Source of the DNA: Prolixibacteraceae bacterium
GTDB lineage: Bacteria > Bacteroidota > Bacteroidia > Bacteroidales > Prolixibacteraceae
Reading direction: 5' to 3'
Length of the DNA stretch: 64,000 bases
Assembly: GCA_019856515.1 (NCBI GenBank)
Contig: CP082230.1
Span: 3,038,001-3,102,000 of the forward strand
The position numbers were made by a program, and so were the translations under genes. Below the pieces are notes generated by a model. It did not search any database and had not been told where the DNA came from. It was given only the letters and a program-made list of their open reading frames with translations. This document shows positions 47,852-55,682 of this stretch, piece after piece (positions within the stretch are counted from its first letter, which is position 1; the number at the start of each line of letters is the position of its first letter).

Positions 47852-49447
47852 ATGAGACTGCTTCTTTTTTGCCTATTAATATCATGTTTGTTCTTTTCAT
47901 GTCAAAAGAATGAACTAAACTATATCCCAGATGTTATTTCTCCACCGGAGAATATAAAACTAAATCAGGGTTTTGTAGAGCAACGCATGAATTTAGAAGG
48001 GATCTTTTCCGATCAAGATGGGGAACCACTGCAAATATCTGCATTATCAAATGCAATAGAAGTAGTAGCAACTCGAATTGAAGGAAAAGAGTTAATCATT
48101 AGTGAAAAAGGGAATGGTACAACTAAGATTACACTACGTGCAACAGACAATATGGGGGACTATACGGAGACCAAATTTGGGGTAGAAGTCAAACCTCCTT
48201 ATCTTCGTTTTGCCGTGATTTCTGACCCTCATTTTATGGATCCGTCACTACTAGGTCAAGTGGGAACTGCTCTTATCAATGAAAAGAACAAAAACCCATT
48301 GATGTTTGAACAGAGCCATGTCATTGTTCCACAAACTATCGAAATGATTGCTAGCAATTTTCATCCTAAAGTTCTTATCATAAATGGCGATCTTACAAAA
48401 GATGGCTCATTGGCTTCTCATCAAGCAATGGTAGGAATTCTTGATAAAGCACAAAAACTTGACATGCAGGTTTATGTAGTTCCAGGCTGTCGTGATATTA
48501 ACAACTATAATGCATCTAGATATAGTGGATCAAACAAAGTTTCCGTTCCGAACATCACGCAAGAGAAATATAAAACCCTTTACCATAATTTTGGATACAA
48601 TGATGACAAGATCACTTTCAGTCAAGACTTAAGCTCTCTAAGCTACGCCTGCGAGCCTCAAAAGGGAGTATATATGATCATGATCGATTCCAACAGTTTC
48701 GAGGGGAACAATGCATCAAACCCATATAATGAGAAGAGTCGTATCAAGCCAGAGACGCTTAAATGGATAGAGAGTATTGTTTCTCAGGCTAAAGATGAGA
48801 GAAAAACAGTCATTACATTTATGCATGGAGCTTTAGCAGAGAGTTTTACTGGAGAAGCAACACATTTCACCAACAACCTCATTGATGATGCTGATAACAT
48901 TGCGAATACCTTAGCAAATTTAGGAATAAAAGTAATATTTACTGGACACAATCACATTCAAGATATTAGTGAACACACTTCTCCTGAAGGAAATAGGATA
49001 ACTCAAATCAGCACAGGAGCCTTATTAGCATATCCGAATCCTTTTAGAATTATTACACTTAAAACAGATCAAAATCTTTCGATCAAGACACACAATTTCA
49101 GTGACTTCTATCAAGGTAGTCAAGGTGCCTTATTCTTAGAAAGAGCAAAAGATGATTTTAAGAAACACTATTCAGTATATATCAATAATATTCTAAGTAA
49201 GAATTATGGGGTTACGGGTTCTCTATTAACAATTGGAACAAATGCCGCAACCGAGGTTGGTGTAATGCATGCCTACGGGGATGAAAAGAAAAGTGAGCTT
49301 GATGAGAATAGTCAAATCGGTATCATCATGTTACAAGATGGAAAAGGAAAAATTCATGATGCAGGTGTCATGTTAAATAATATGGCAAATGACCTATTTC
49401 CTCGAAGCGATGTCGAATATTCTGTTCCCAAGCTTGGAGTATGGTAA
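47852..49447 (+). CDS. Calcineurin-like metallophosphoesterase-fold lipoprotein with altered active site
   Basis: A 531-residue lipoprotein (lipobox FFSC, Cys17). An N-terminal beta domain (about 25-120) precedes a metallophosphoesterase domain. Motif I is SDPHF (about 128), motif II is INGDLTKDG, and later motifs are FMHGAL and FTGHNHIQDIS. Motif III, normally PGNHD, reads PGCRD here, so the metal-binding Asn is Cys and the catalytic His is Arg. The fold is clear but phosphatase activity is doubtful. The last 110 residues form an extra domain of unknown role. Confidence 0.85.
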   Translation: MRLLLFCLLISCLFFSCQKNELNYIPDVISPPENIKLNQGFVEQRMNLEGIFSDQDGEPLQISALSNAIEVVATRIEGKELIISEKGNGTTKITLRATDNMGDYTETKFGVEVKPPYLRFAVISDPHFMDPSLLGQVGTALINEKNKNPLMFEQSHVIVPQTIEMIASNFHPKVLIINGDLTKDGSLASHQAMVGILDKAQKLDMQVYVVPGCRDINNYNASRYSGSNKVSVPNITQEKYKTLYHNFGYNDDKITFSQDLSSLSYACEPQKGVYMIMIDSNSFEGNNASNPYNEKSRIKPETLKWIESIVSQAKDERKTVITFMHGALAESFTGEATHFTNNLIDDADNIANTLANLGIKVIFTGHNHIQDISEHTSPEGNRITQISTGALLAYPNPFRIITLKTDQNLSIKTHNFSDFYQGSQGALFLERAKDDFKKHYSVYINNILSKNYGVTGSLLTIGTNAATEVGVMHAYGDEKKSELDENSQIGIIMLQDGKGKIHDAGVMLNNMANDLFPRSDVEYSVPKLGVW

Positions 49448-49509
49448 GAATAGGTAACAAAAAATACACATTCAGTTAACATTAGTTTTATATTATAATA
49501 ACATTTTTA

Positions 49510-49635
49510 TATATTTGCACAATATCCTTAAAGAAGCACTAGTTAATAGATCATTTCTATTAATTCTTGTAGGATAGATGATTAGGCAAATTTTGGTTTT
49601 TACCCCATCATAATCTATTTATGATGGGGTTTTTT
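49510..49635 (+). ncRNA. Candidate small non-coding transcription unit
   Basis: A TATATTTG box (49510-49517) is followed about 85 bases later by a strong intrinsic terminator (49603-49635) with no coding frame between. The -33 element is not clear. The predicted RNA would be about 110 bases. No known family recognised. Confidence 0.4.
49603..49635 (+). terminator. Strong intrinsic terminator
   Basis: Perfect 11-bp stem CCCCATCATAA/TTATGATGGGG with loop TCTAT, followed by six T. It ends either a read-through from the phosphoesterase-like gene 155 bases upstream or the small RNA proposed at 49510. Confidence 0.9.
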
Positions 49636-49730
49636 GTATCCAATAAATCGTGAAGTATGATATCGGTTGTGGGTATATTCAACATATCTTATGGATGTCT
49701 GTAGAGTATGTATCAAGATAAAACAGACAT

Positions 49731-49763
49731 TTTGTTTATTTTGTTAAATTATAACTATATTTG
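49731..49763 (+). promoter_or_regulatory. Orphan Bacteroidota-type promoter
   Basis: TTTG (49731-49734), 21 bases, TATATTTG (49756-49763): a full consensus match reading toward a gene-free stretch. The next gene downstream is on the opposite strand. Confidence 0.6.
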
Positions 49764-49896
49764 ATATAGAGATATAATAAAGTTGTATGATTAATATTTT
49801 CTAATAGCCATTTTCTCAACAGTCATATTTAAAGAAAATACAAGAATTAATCTGTTCTTATTTACATCAAACAACCAACTATCTATATCGGGGATC

Positions 49897-49953
49897 GTGA
49901 CGTTTACCTCTTCTCTTGTAAGACGATTATTAAGAGAAGAGGTTATTCGTCAC
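49897..49953. other. Long two-part hairpin in intergenic DNA
   Basis: GTGACG/CGTCAC outer stem and perfect 11-bp inner stem CCTCTTCTCTT/AAGAGAAGAGG, separated by small internal loops. No T-run on either side. It lies downstream of the orphan promoter and just beyond the end of the TonB-C lipoprotein gene. Confidence 0.7.
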
Positions 49954-50008
49954 TCTGTGTAAAAAACGATAGATATTACTAATTACGCAATATCTAAGCT
50001 TAATCTAA

Positions 50009-50356
50009 TCAATTTAAATTGAATGAAATAGGGATAGTCATTCCTGTTTTCATATTATCTGGAAGATTTTCAAAATGAAGTAATTGCACTACTCTTTTTG
50101 CCTCTTCATCAACATCACTTCGGATTCCTCTCATAACTTCCACATCGTTAGTATAACCATCATCATCTACTTTAAATGAGATAAATACTTTTCCTTGAAT
50201 AGAGTCTTCTAAAGCGGTAGATGGATATTTAATATTCGACCCGACTTCAATGAAAAGAGCATCTAATGATTTCACCTCTATCGTCTCTGATTTAGTACAG
50301 GCAATCGATAAAAGAATCGTTAGAGTAAATACTAGATATTGTAAGGGATTTTTCAT
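50009..50356 (-). CDS. Lipoprotein with TonB C-terminal-like domain
   Basis: A 115-residue protein. The lipobox SIAC (Cys20) indicates a lipid anchor. Residues about 35-115 match the TonB C-terminal fold (IKYPSTALEDSIQGKVFISFKV, NDVEVMRGI, VQLLHFENLP). Classic TonB has a membrane helix and a Pro-rich spacer; both are missing, so this cannot transduce energy like TonB. Similar stand-alone domains occur in Bacteroidota; their role is unknown. Transcribed alone. Confidence 0.8.
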   Translation of the reverse strand: MKNPLQYLVFTLTILLSIACTKSETIEVKSLDALFIEVGSNIKYPSTALEDSIQGKVFISFKVDDDGYTNDVEVMRGIRSDVDEEAKRVVQLLHFENLPDNMKTGMTIPISFNLN

Positions 50357-50641
50357 CTTTAATACTATTTAGTATAACAATAAAATTAACATCTGTTAAT
50401 GTACATTTTTTTCACAACCAATCATAGTAAACATAAATAAAGATGTGACAAATTTAAGATTCATAATACATAAAATTACAGATCGCAATTATGGGGCGTA
50501 CACTAAACTGAATATTCAATCAGACATAGAGTGTAAATATTCAGATCAAGACCGATAAAACAAGAACGCCAACCGCACTGTTATAATTCTATACCGTCCG
50601 CAACTAGAGTAAATACTTAATAAATTTTAGATACCATAAGT
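50357..50641. other. Intergenic, nothing recognised
   Basis: AT-rich, about 285 bases, leading into the large inverted repeat. Confidence 0.5.
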
Positions 50642-50849
50642 CTACTTCATAGGACTCTCCTCCGTGGCTCCTTCGACTCTCCTTCGACTATTGCTCATAT
50701 ATTGTTCACATATTAGTCACATATTCACCACACCTCCTTCACATATTTGTGAAGAAAGCATCACCAATATATCAACGATATATATCTACTATGTGAGCAA
50801 TAGTCGAAGGAGAGTCGAAGGAGCCACGGAGGAGAGTACTATGAAGTAG
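50642..50849. repeat. 11-bp-phased inverted repeat, element 2
   Basis: Two 59-base arms (50642-50700 and 50791-50849) complementary at 57 of 59 positions around a 90-base loop. From 50668 to the end the whole element reads as consecutive 11-base words: CTCCTTCGACT twice, ATTGCTCATAT, ATTGTTCACAT, ATTAGTCACAT, ATTCACCACAC, CTCCTTCACAT, ATTTGTGAAGA, and on the right ATAGTCGAAGG, AGAGTCGAAGG, AGCCACGGAGG. The 61-codon frame crossing it is not a gene. Confidence 0.9.
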
Positions 50850-50915
50850 TTACTTCGTTACTATCTGTCCAATACGATTATGAAATGATCTATTCTAGAA
50901 AATAGTCAATTGCAT

Positions 50916-51515
50916 TTACAGTTCAAATGATTTATTATTCACCCTTTGTTTACTCTTTTTCAACAGACTAACACTCATTCTAATACGAGCTCTAATGGCA
51001 GGAGAGTTCTCTTCACCCATTAGCCCCAACATCCACTCTAACTCTCCAGCTAATTCTGGAATATGAACAACACCTTGGGTAAATAACGTTAATGCATTGC
51101 ATCTTACTGCTACTGGTATAGATCTGTCAACACACAAAGAAGCACATCGGTCTAAAAAATAGGGCTCATGAATATAGACCATAGGGTTGACAAGAATGGC
51201 TCTTGTAACAGATCGAACGACACTCATATCATTACAATCTATAAAGATCGACAGAAGTTCTTTGTGGTATATTCGGGACCATATTGGGTTGGCAACGATC
51301 ATATGATCCATCATCCAATATAGCCGATGTTTATAGTAATTTTTTTCATCAGCACATCGGGTAATTAGGTGCTCGAAGTATCGTAGATTATTTAGTAATC
51401 GATCACACCAAAAGTCGATATCATCCTTCGATCCCATCATTGTATGTTCCCTGCTTAACCAATAGGCTTTGTTGTGTTGAAAACAAATATCCGATGTTAT
51501 CCTACTTATTCTCAT
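50916..51515 (-). CDS. Hypothetical helical protein (HEAT-like)
   Basis: A 199-residue protein without signal or membrane helix, almost entirely alpha-helical in appearance. The regular helix pairs with conserved-looking turns (SIPVAVRCNALTLFTQ, IPELAGELEWMLGL) and a basic C-terminus resemble HEAT-type repeat proteins. I do not recognise a family. A second ATG (MMGSKDD, residue 26) could also be the start. It faces away from the trp operon, leaving a shared 390-base upstream region. Confidence 0.65.
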   Translation of the reverse strand: MRISRITSDICFQHNKAYWLSREHTMMGSKDDIDFWCDRLLNNLRYFEHLITRCADEKNYYKHRLYWMMDHMIVANPIWSRIYHKELLSIFIDCNDMSVVRSVTRAILVNPMVYIHEPYFLDRCASLCVDRSIPVAVRCNALTLFTQGVVHIPELAGELEWMLGLMGEENSPAIRARIRMSVSLLKKSKQRVNNKSFEL

Positions 51516-51586
51516 TGTGTTAATTTATCACTATTCATATGTTTACAGAATATTAAAATACACAAAAATACACCACAACCTATCAA
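51516..51586. other. Upstream spacer of the trp operon
   Basis: Short AT-rich spacer between the divergent hypothetical gene and the trp promoter; no other feature seen. Confidence 0.4.
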
Positions 51587-51591
51587 TTTGC

Positions 51592-51622
51592 TTTGATTTA
51601 CCAAAAAAAATATATTCCTTTG
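51592..51622 (+). promoter_or_regulatory. Probable promoter of the trp operon
   Basis: TTTG (51592-51595), 19 bases, TTCCTTTG (51615-51622), one mismatch to TAnnTTTG. It would start the transcript near 51629, giving a leader of about 280 bases before trpE. Confidence 0.6.
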
Positions 51623-51672
51623 GAGAACAACAATGGGATAGATCCCGTTGATTTTATTATTTATTTTAATTG

Positions 51673-51736
51673 CAATATGGCTATGGTGGGGCGCTCTAAC
51701 GCAAGAGAATGTTCAAGCCATATTGATTTTTTTGAA
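51673..51736 (+). promoter_or_regulatory. Structured part of the trp leader RNA
   Basis: Ten-base arms CAATATGGCT (51673-51682) and AGCCATATTG enclose CTCT/AGAG and GC-rich sequence, then a run of seven T. GTTCAA just before the right arm could instead pair with TTGAAC after it. The two pairings compete, as in regulatory leaders. No known riboswitch class recognised. Confidence 0.45.
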
Positions 51737-51748
51737 CTAAAAGACTCA

Positions 51749-51817
51749 ATGATATATATTATTCAAAATACTTCTTGGCTATGGCTTATCTTATCGCAAA
51801 TACGTGACGAGATGTAG
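51749..51817 (+). CDS. trpL: Candidate trp leader peptide
   Basis: A 22-codon frame, MIYIIQNTSWLWLILSQ followed by IRDEM, with Trp codons at 51776 and 51782 and a stop 28 bases before an intrinsic terminator. The same frame is open further upstream (ATG at 51677 gives 47 codons), so the true start is uncertain. Position between the promoter and a terminator ahead of trpE, plus the W-L-W, fit a translation-sensing leader. Only two Trp codons are present, fewer than the run in some leaders. Confidence 0.5.
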   Translation: MIYIIQNTSWLWLILSQIRDEM

Positions 51818-51845
51818 CTTTATATACTTATACAAGATGTAAGAA

Positions 51846-51882
51846 AGCGTTTTATCGAATCACGATAAAACGCTTTTTTTTT
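51846..51882 (+). terminator. Intrinsic terminator ahead of trpE (probable attenuator)
   Basis: Perfect 12-bp stem AGCGTTTTATCG/CGATAAAACGCT with a five-base loop and eight T, ending 27 bases before the trpE ATG. No gene needs a terminator here except the leader, so it is best read as an attenuator. The stretch CGCAAATACGT after the Trp codons could partly pair with its left arm as an antiterminator. Confidence 0.85.
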
Positions 51883-51909
51883 GCCCAAAAATTAAAATCA
51901 TCATCACTT

Positions 51910-53316
51910 ATGAATAAAATATTAATCAAAACAAACACCAAACAGATCTTAGCAGATACCGTTACACCAGTAAGTATTTTCCTAAAGATCAGGGATATAT
52001 TTCCTAAAGCGATACTTTTGGAGAGTTCTGATTATCATGGTAACGAAGACAGTCACTCTTTCATCGCATTCAATCCATTGGCTTCATTTGTGGTGGATGA
52101 CAATACCATCACAGAGGACTATTTTGGAGAAAAAAGTATCTCTAAAGTAACGAAAGATATAAGCGTTGCCCAGAAATTGGAGTCTTTCTATAAGATGTTC
52201 GCTGTTGACCGCCGCAAAGAGGTGCCGATGAATGGTATTTTTGGGTATGTAGGATATGATGCAATCCCTTATTTTGAAGATATCCAATTTCATAGTACTA
52301 AGAATACATCGTATCACATTCCTGAGATACGTTATGATTTTTACCAAGTGATTATCGTTATTAATCATCATAAGAATACCATTCAAATTATAGAGAACTG
52401 CCGTGAATCAGAGGCCTCAAACATTAACTATTATGAGCAGTTAATATTGAAATCACCATTCTCTACTTTTCCTTTTTTAGCGTTAGAAGAGGAGAGGTCG
52501 AATATCGATAATGATACCTTCAAAGAGATGGTATCAAAAGCTAAAGCACATTGCTATCGTGGTGATGTGTTTCAGATGGTTTTATCGAGACAATTTCAAC
52601 AAAAATTCCAAGGTGATGAGTTCAATGTATATCGTGCATTACGAAGTGTAAATCCATCTCCATATCTATTCTATTTCGACTACGGGAGTTATAAGATATT
52701 TGGTTCATCACCAGAGGCTCAAATACAGATTAAAGGAAACAGCGCTTCCATACACCCTATTGCAGGAACGTTTAAACGTACAGGTAATGACTTAAGAGAT
52801 CAAGCATTAGCTAAGGAGCTTTCAGAAGATAAAAAAGAGAATGCAGAGCATGTTATGCTAGTTGACCTAGCCCGAAATGATCTTAGTATCCATGCGCATC
52901 ATGTGCATGTAGAGACTTTTAGAGAGGTTCAATATTACTCGCATGTTCTTCATATGGTATCGAAGGTTACTGGGACATTAAATGCAAATCAGAATCTATT
53001 TGATGTTTTTGGGAATACATTCCCTGCAGGAACACTCTCAGGAGCACCTAAGTATAAGGCCATGCAGCTCATAGACAAATATGAGAATCAAAGTAGAGGT
53101 TTCTATGGTGGTAGCATTGGCTTCTTATCTTTTCAAGGCGATTTTAATCATGCGATCATGATTCGATCTTTTTTAAGTAAGGACCAAACGCTTTATTATC
53201 AAGCTGGCGCAGGGATTGTCGCTAAATCATCGGAAGAGAGTGAGCTTCAAGAGGTAAACAACAAGTTAGCTGCATTAAAGAAAGCAATTGAAATCGCCCA
53301 AACTATTGAATCATGA
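51910..53316 (+). CDS. trpE: Anthranilate synthase component I
   Basis: A 468-residue chorismate-utilising enzyme. The N-terminal LLESS motif (about residue 37) marks the tryptophan feedback site. The catalytic C-terminal domain has HPIAGTFKRTG, the metal Glu in ENAEHVMLVDLARND, FPAGTLSGAPKYKAM and GAGIVAKSSEESE. With TrpG it converts chorismate and glutamine to anthranilate. Aminodeoxychorismate synthase is related, but the trp operon setting settles the role. First structural gene; overlaps trpG by four bases. Confidence 0.96.
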   Translation: MNKILIKTNTKQILADTVTPVSIFLKIRDIFPKAILLESSDYHGNEDSHSFIAFNPLASFVVDDNTITEDYFGEKSISKVTKDISVAQKLESFYKMFAVDRRKEVPMNGIFGYVGYDAIPYFEDIQFHSTKNTSYHIPEIRYDFYQVIIVINHHKNTIQIIENCRESEASNINYYEQLILKSPFSTFPFLALEEERSNIDNDTFKEMVSKAKAHCYRGDVFQMVLSRQFQQKFQGDEFNVYRALRSVNPSPYLFYFDYGSYKIFGSSPEAQIQIKGNSASIHPIAGTFKRTGNDLRDQALAKELSEDKKENAEHVMLVDLARNDLSIHAHHVHVETFREVQYYSHVLHMVSKVTGTLNANQNLFDVFGNTFPAGTLSGAPKYKAMQLIDKYENQSRGFYGGSIGFLSFQGDFNHAIMIRSFLSKDQTLYYQAGAGIVAKSSEESELQEVNNKLAALKKAIEIAQTIES

Positions 53317-53879
53317 AGATAGCAATCATAGATAATTACGACTCATTTACTTACAACTTAGTACATCTACTTAAACAGTTTGATGGGGTAGAAGTAGAGG
53401 TACTTCGTAACGATAAATATAAGATAGAAGAACTTGATGTTTTTGATAAAATACTTCTATCTCCTGGGCCAGGTATTCCTTCTGAAGCTGGTTTATTAAT
53501 GGAGACAATTGCAGCATATGCTGAATCGAAACCAATTCTTGGCATATGTCTTGGACATCAAGCTATTGGTGAACATTTTGGTGCTACATTGGAGAATCTG
53601 ACAGAGGTTTTCCATGGCATCCAAGATGAGATTCATGTAAACAATGATACAACTCTTTTTCAAGGACTGACACCAACCATCGACGTTGGACGTTACCACT
53701 CATGGGCCATCTCTAATAATGAATTGCCATCATGCATTGAAATTATCGCAAAGGACAATGCAGGACAGATAATGGCCATTCAACATAAGGAACTACCCAT
53801 CATGGGAATGCAGTTTCATCCTGAATCAGTGCTTACTCCGACTGGAGAGAAAATCATCAAACAATGGATAAATAACTAA
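53313..53879 (+). CDS. trpG: Anthranilate synthase component II (glutamine amidotransferase)
   Basis: A 188-residue class I amidotransferase. The oxyanion strand is SPGPGIPSEAG, the nucleophile Cys is in GICLGHQAIGEHFG (about residue 77), and the His-Glu pair is in MQFHPESVLTPTG. It supplies ammonia to TrpE. The start lies in the ATGA overlap with trpE, so the two subunits are translationally coupled. The equivalent PabA can be shared between pathways in some bacteria; that cannot be judged here. Confidence 0.96.
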   Translation: MKIAIIDNYDSFTYNLVHLLKQFDGVEVEVLRNDKYKIEELDVFDKILLSPGPGIPSEAGLLMETIAAYAESKPILGICLGHQAIGEHFGATLENLTEVFHGIQDEIHVNNDTTLFQGLTPTIDVGRYHSWAISNNELPSCIEIIAKDNAGQIMAIQHKELPIMGMQFHPESVLTPTGEKIIKQWINN

Positions 53880-53886
53880 GACTATC

Positions 53887-54876
53887 ATGAAAGAGATACT
53901 ATCATACTTATTCGGGTACCACCAATTATCATCTTCTCAAGCTGAGGAGATCTTGATGGAGATAGCAGAGGGCAGATTTAGTGAGTCCGAAATTGCTTCT
54001 TTTTTGACTGTCTTTAATATGAGACAGATATCTATTGACGAACTAGATGGCTTTCGAAATGCACTACTAAAACTTTGTATTCCTGTTGATCTTAGCAATT
54101 ACAATACGATTGACTTATGTGGAACAGGTGGTGATGGAAAAGACACTTTTAATATATCAACGTTAACTGCATTTGTTGTGGCTGGTGCTGGATATCACGT
54201 GGCCAAACATGGGAATTACGGAGCATCCTCTTCTTGTGGCTCATCAAATGTTATGGAATACCTCGGGTATAATTTTAAGAATAATGAGAGTGAAATCAAG
54301 AGTGAATTAGATAGATGTGGGATCACATTTCTACATGCACCTCTATTCAATCCTGCAATGAAACATGTAGCTCCAGTAAGGAAGGCATTGGGATTAAAAA
54401 CTTTCTTTAACATGCTAGGTCCATTGGTTAATCCGGCCCAACCCAAGAACCAGATGGTAGGAGTATTCAATTTAGAATTAGCACGAATGTACCAATACCT
54501 TTTTCAACGTAGTGATAAAAACTTCACAATTGTACATACATTGGAAGGGTATGACGAGATCTCACTTACAGGTCCTTTTAAACTAATCAGCAAAGATAAA
54601 GAAGAGATCATCGACCCATCAAGCTTAGGCTTTTCTCGAATCAATGCAGGAGATATTGCCTCTTCTGGTGATATTCAAGGTACAGCCAAGATATTCATGG
54701 ATGTACTATCTAATAGTGCTACAACGGCGCAAAAAGAGGTAGTGATCTGTAATGCCACTTTTGCAATTCAAACCATTAATCCTCGATCTTCATTTGAAGA
54801 GGCGGTAGCAGAAGCTAGAGAAAGTCTAGAAAGTGGAAAAGCACTTAGTGTATTTCAAAAACTAATCAACAAGTAA
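53887..54876 (+). CDS. trpD: Anthranilate phosphoribosyltransferase
   Basis: A 329-residue enzyme that transfers phosphoribose from PRPP to anthranilate. Markers: the glycine-rich PRPP loop CGTGGDGKDTFNIST (about residues 77-91), VAKHGNYGASSSCGSSNVME, and FFNMLGPLVNPAQPKNQ. The length is normal and it is not fused to TrpG as in enterobacteria. It lies seven bases after trpG and four before trpC. Confidence 0.96.
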   Translation: MKEILSYLFGYHQLSSSQAEEILMEIAEGRFSESEIASFLTVFNMRQISIDELDGFRNALLKLCIPVDLSNYNTIDLCGTGGDGKDTFNISTLTAFVVAGAGYHVAKHGNYGASSSCGSSNVMEYLGYNFKNNESEIKSELDRCGITFLHAPLFNPAMKHVAPVRKALGLKTFFNMLGPLVNPAQPKNQMVGVFNLELARMYQYLFQRSDKNFTIVHTLEGYDEISLTGPFKLISKDKEEIIDPSSLGFSRINAGDIASSGDIQGTAKIFMDVLSNSATTAQKEVVICNATFAIQTINPRSSFEEAVAEARESLESGKALSVFQKLINK

Positions 54877-54879
54877 CAA

Positions 54880-55662
54880 GTGATGCAAAACATATTAGAT
54901 AATATTGTCCGAAAGAAGATAGAGGAGGTGAGATCTCTATATATTCAACGTCCATGTTTTGATGAATCCATTCAGAATAGAACTTATACGCGTTCATTAG
55001 TCAGTAATATAAATCGTGCTAATAGCCCAGGCATCATTGCAGAATTTAAGCGACAATCACCAAGTAAAGGCATAATAAGCACAATAAAGCAACCTCTTGA
55101 GGTAGTCAAGCAGTATGAAAAAGCAGGGGCTGTTGCTGCATCCATACTGACCGATGAACTTTTCTTTGGTGGAACACTGAATGACATTATCTCTTTAAGA
55201 GACCAAGTCAACCTTCCAATTTTAAGAAAAGATTTTATCATTGATAAGATACAGATTGACCAAGCTGCAGCAGCAGGGGCAGATATTATTCTATTGATTG
55301 CATCAATTCTTACCAAAGAAGAGATATATGATTTCACTTCACATGCACATCAAATAGGGTTAGAGGTGCTTCTTGAAGTTCATGATGTAAAAGAGTTGGA
55401 AAAAGCTTGTACCGAAGTAGATCTTCTAGGTGTAAATAATAGGGATCTTAAAACCTTTGATATCGACTATGATCGCTCCATAAAACTACTTGATATGATA
55501 GATAACCACTTCATCTCTATCTCCGAAAGTGGTTTGAGTGATACGGCAGTAGTATCACACTTATATCAAAAAGGATTTAAAGGATTTTTGATGGGGGAGA
55601 ACTTTATGAAACATGCTGCTCCAGGAGTTGCATGTAAGACATTTATTGACCAGTTAAGATAG
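54880..55662 (+). CDS. trpC: Indole-3-glycerol-phosphate synthase
   Basis: A 260-residue TIM-barrel enzyme closing the indole ring from CdRP. Motifs: the catalytic lysine in IIAEFKRQSPSKG (about 48), LRKDFIIDKIQIDQA, GVNNRDLKTF and the phosphate site ISESGLS with GFLMGENFMK. The start appears to be ATG at 54883 or the in-frame codon at 54880; both give MQNILDNIV-type N-termini. Monofunctional, since trpF is separate. Confidence 0.96.
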   Translation: MMQNILDNIVRKKIEEVRSLYIQRPCFDESIQNRTYTRSLVSNINRANSPGIIAEFKRQSPSKGIISTIKQPLEVVKQYEKAGAVAASILTDELFFGGTLNDIISLRDQVNLPILRKDFIIDKIQIDQAAAAGADIILLIASILTKEEIYDFTSHAHQIGLEVLLEVHDVKELEKACTEVDLLGVNNRDLKTFDIDYDRSIKLLDMIDNHFISISESGLSDTAVVSHLYQKGFKGFLMGENFMKHAAPGVACKTFIDQLR

Positions 55663-55682
55663 ATAAGGAGGAGGAATACAAG

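Noticed and set aside
50664-50849. A 61-codon open frame across the second inverted repeat
   Set aside because: It follows the repeat words; the 11-base period would shift the frame every word, so it is not coding.
51593-51748. The distal start of the Trp-containing leader frame at 51593
   Set aside because: It lies upstream of the predicted transcription start near 51629, so only the internal ATGs can be used.
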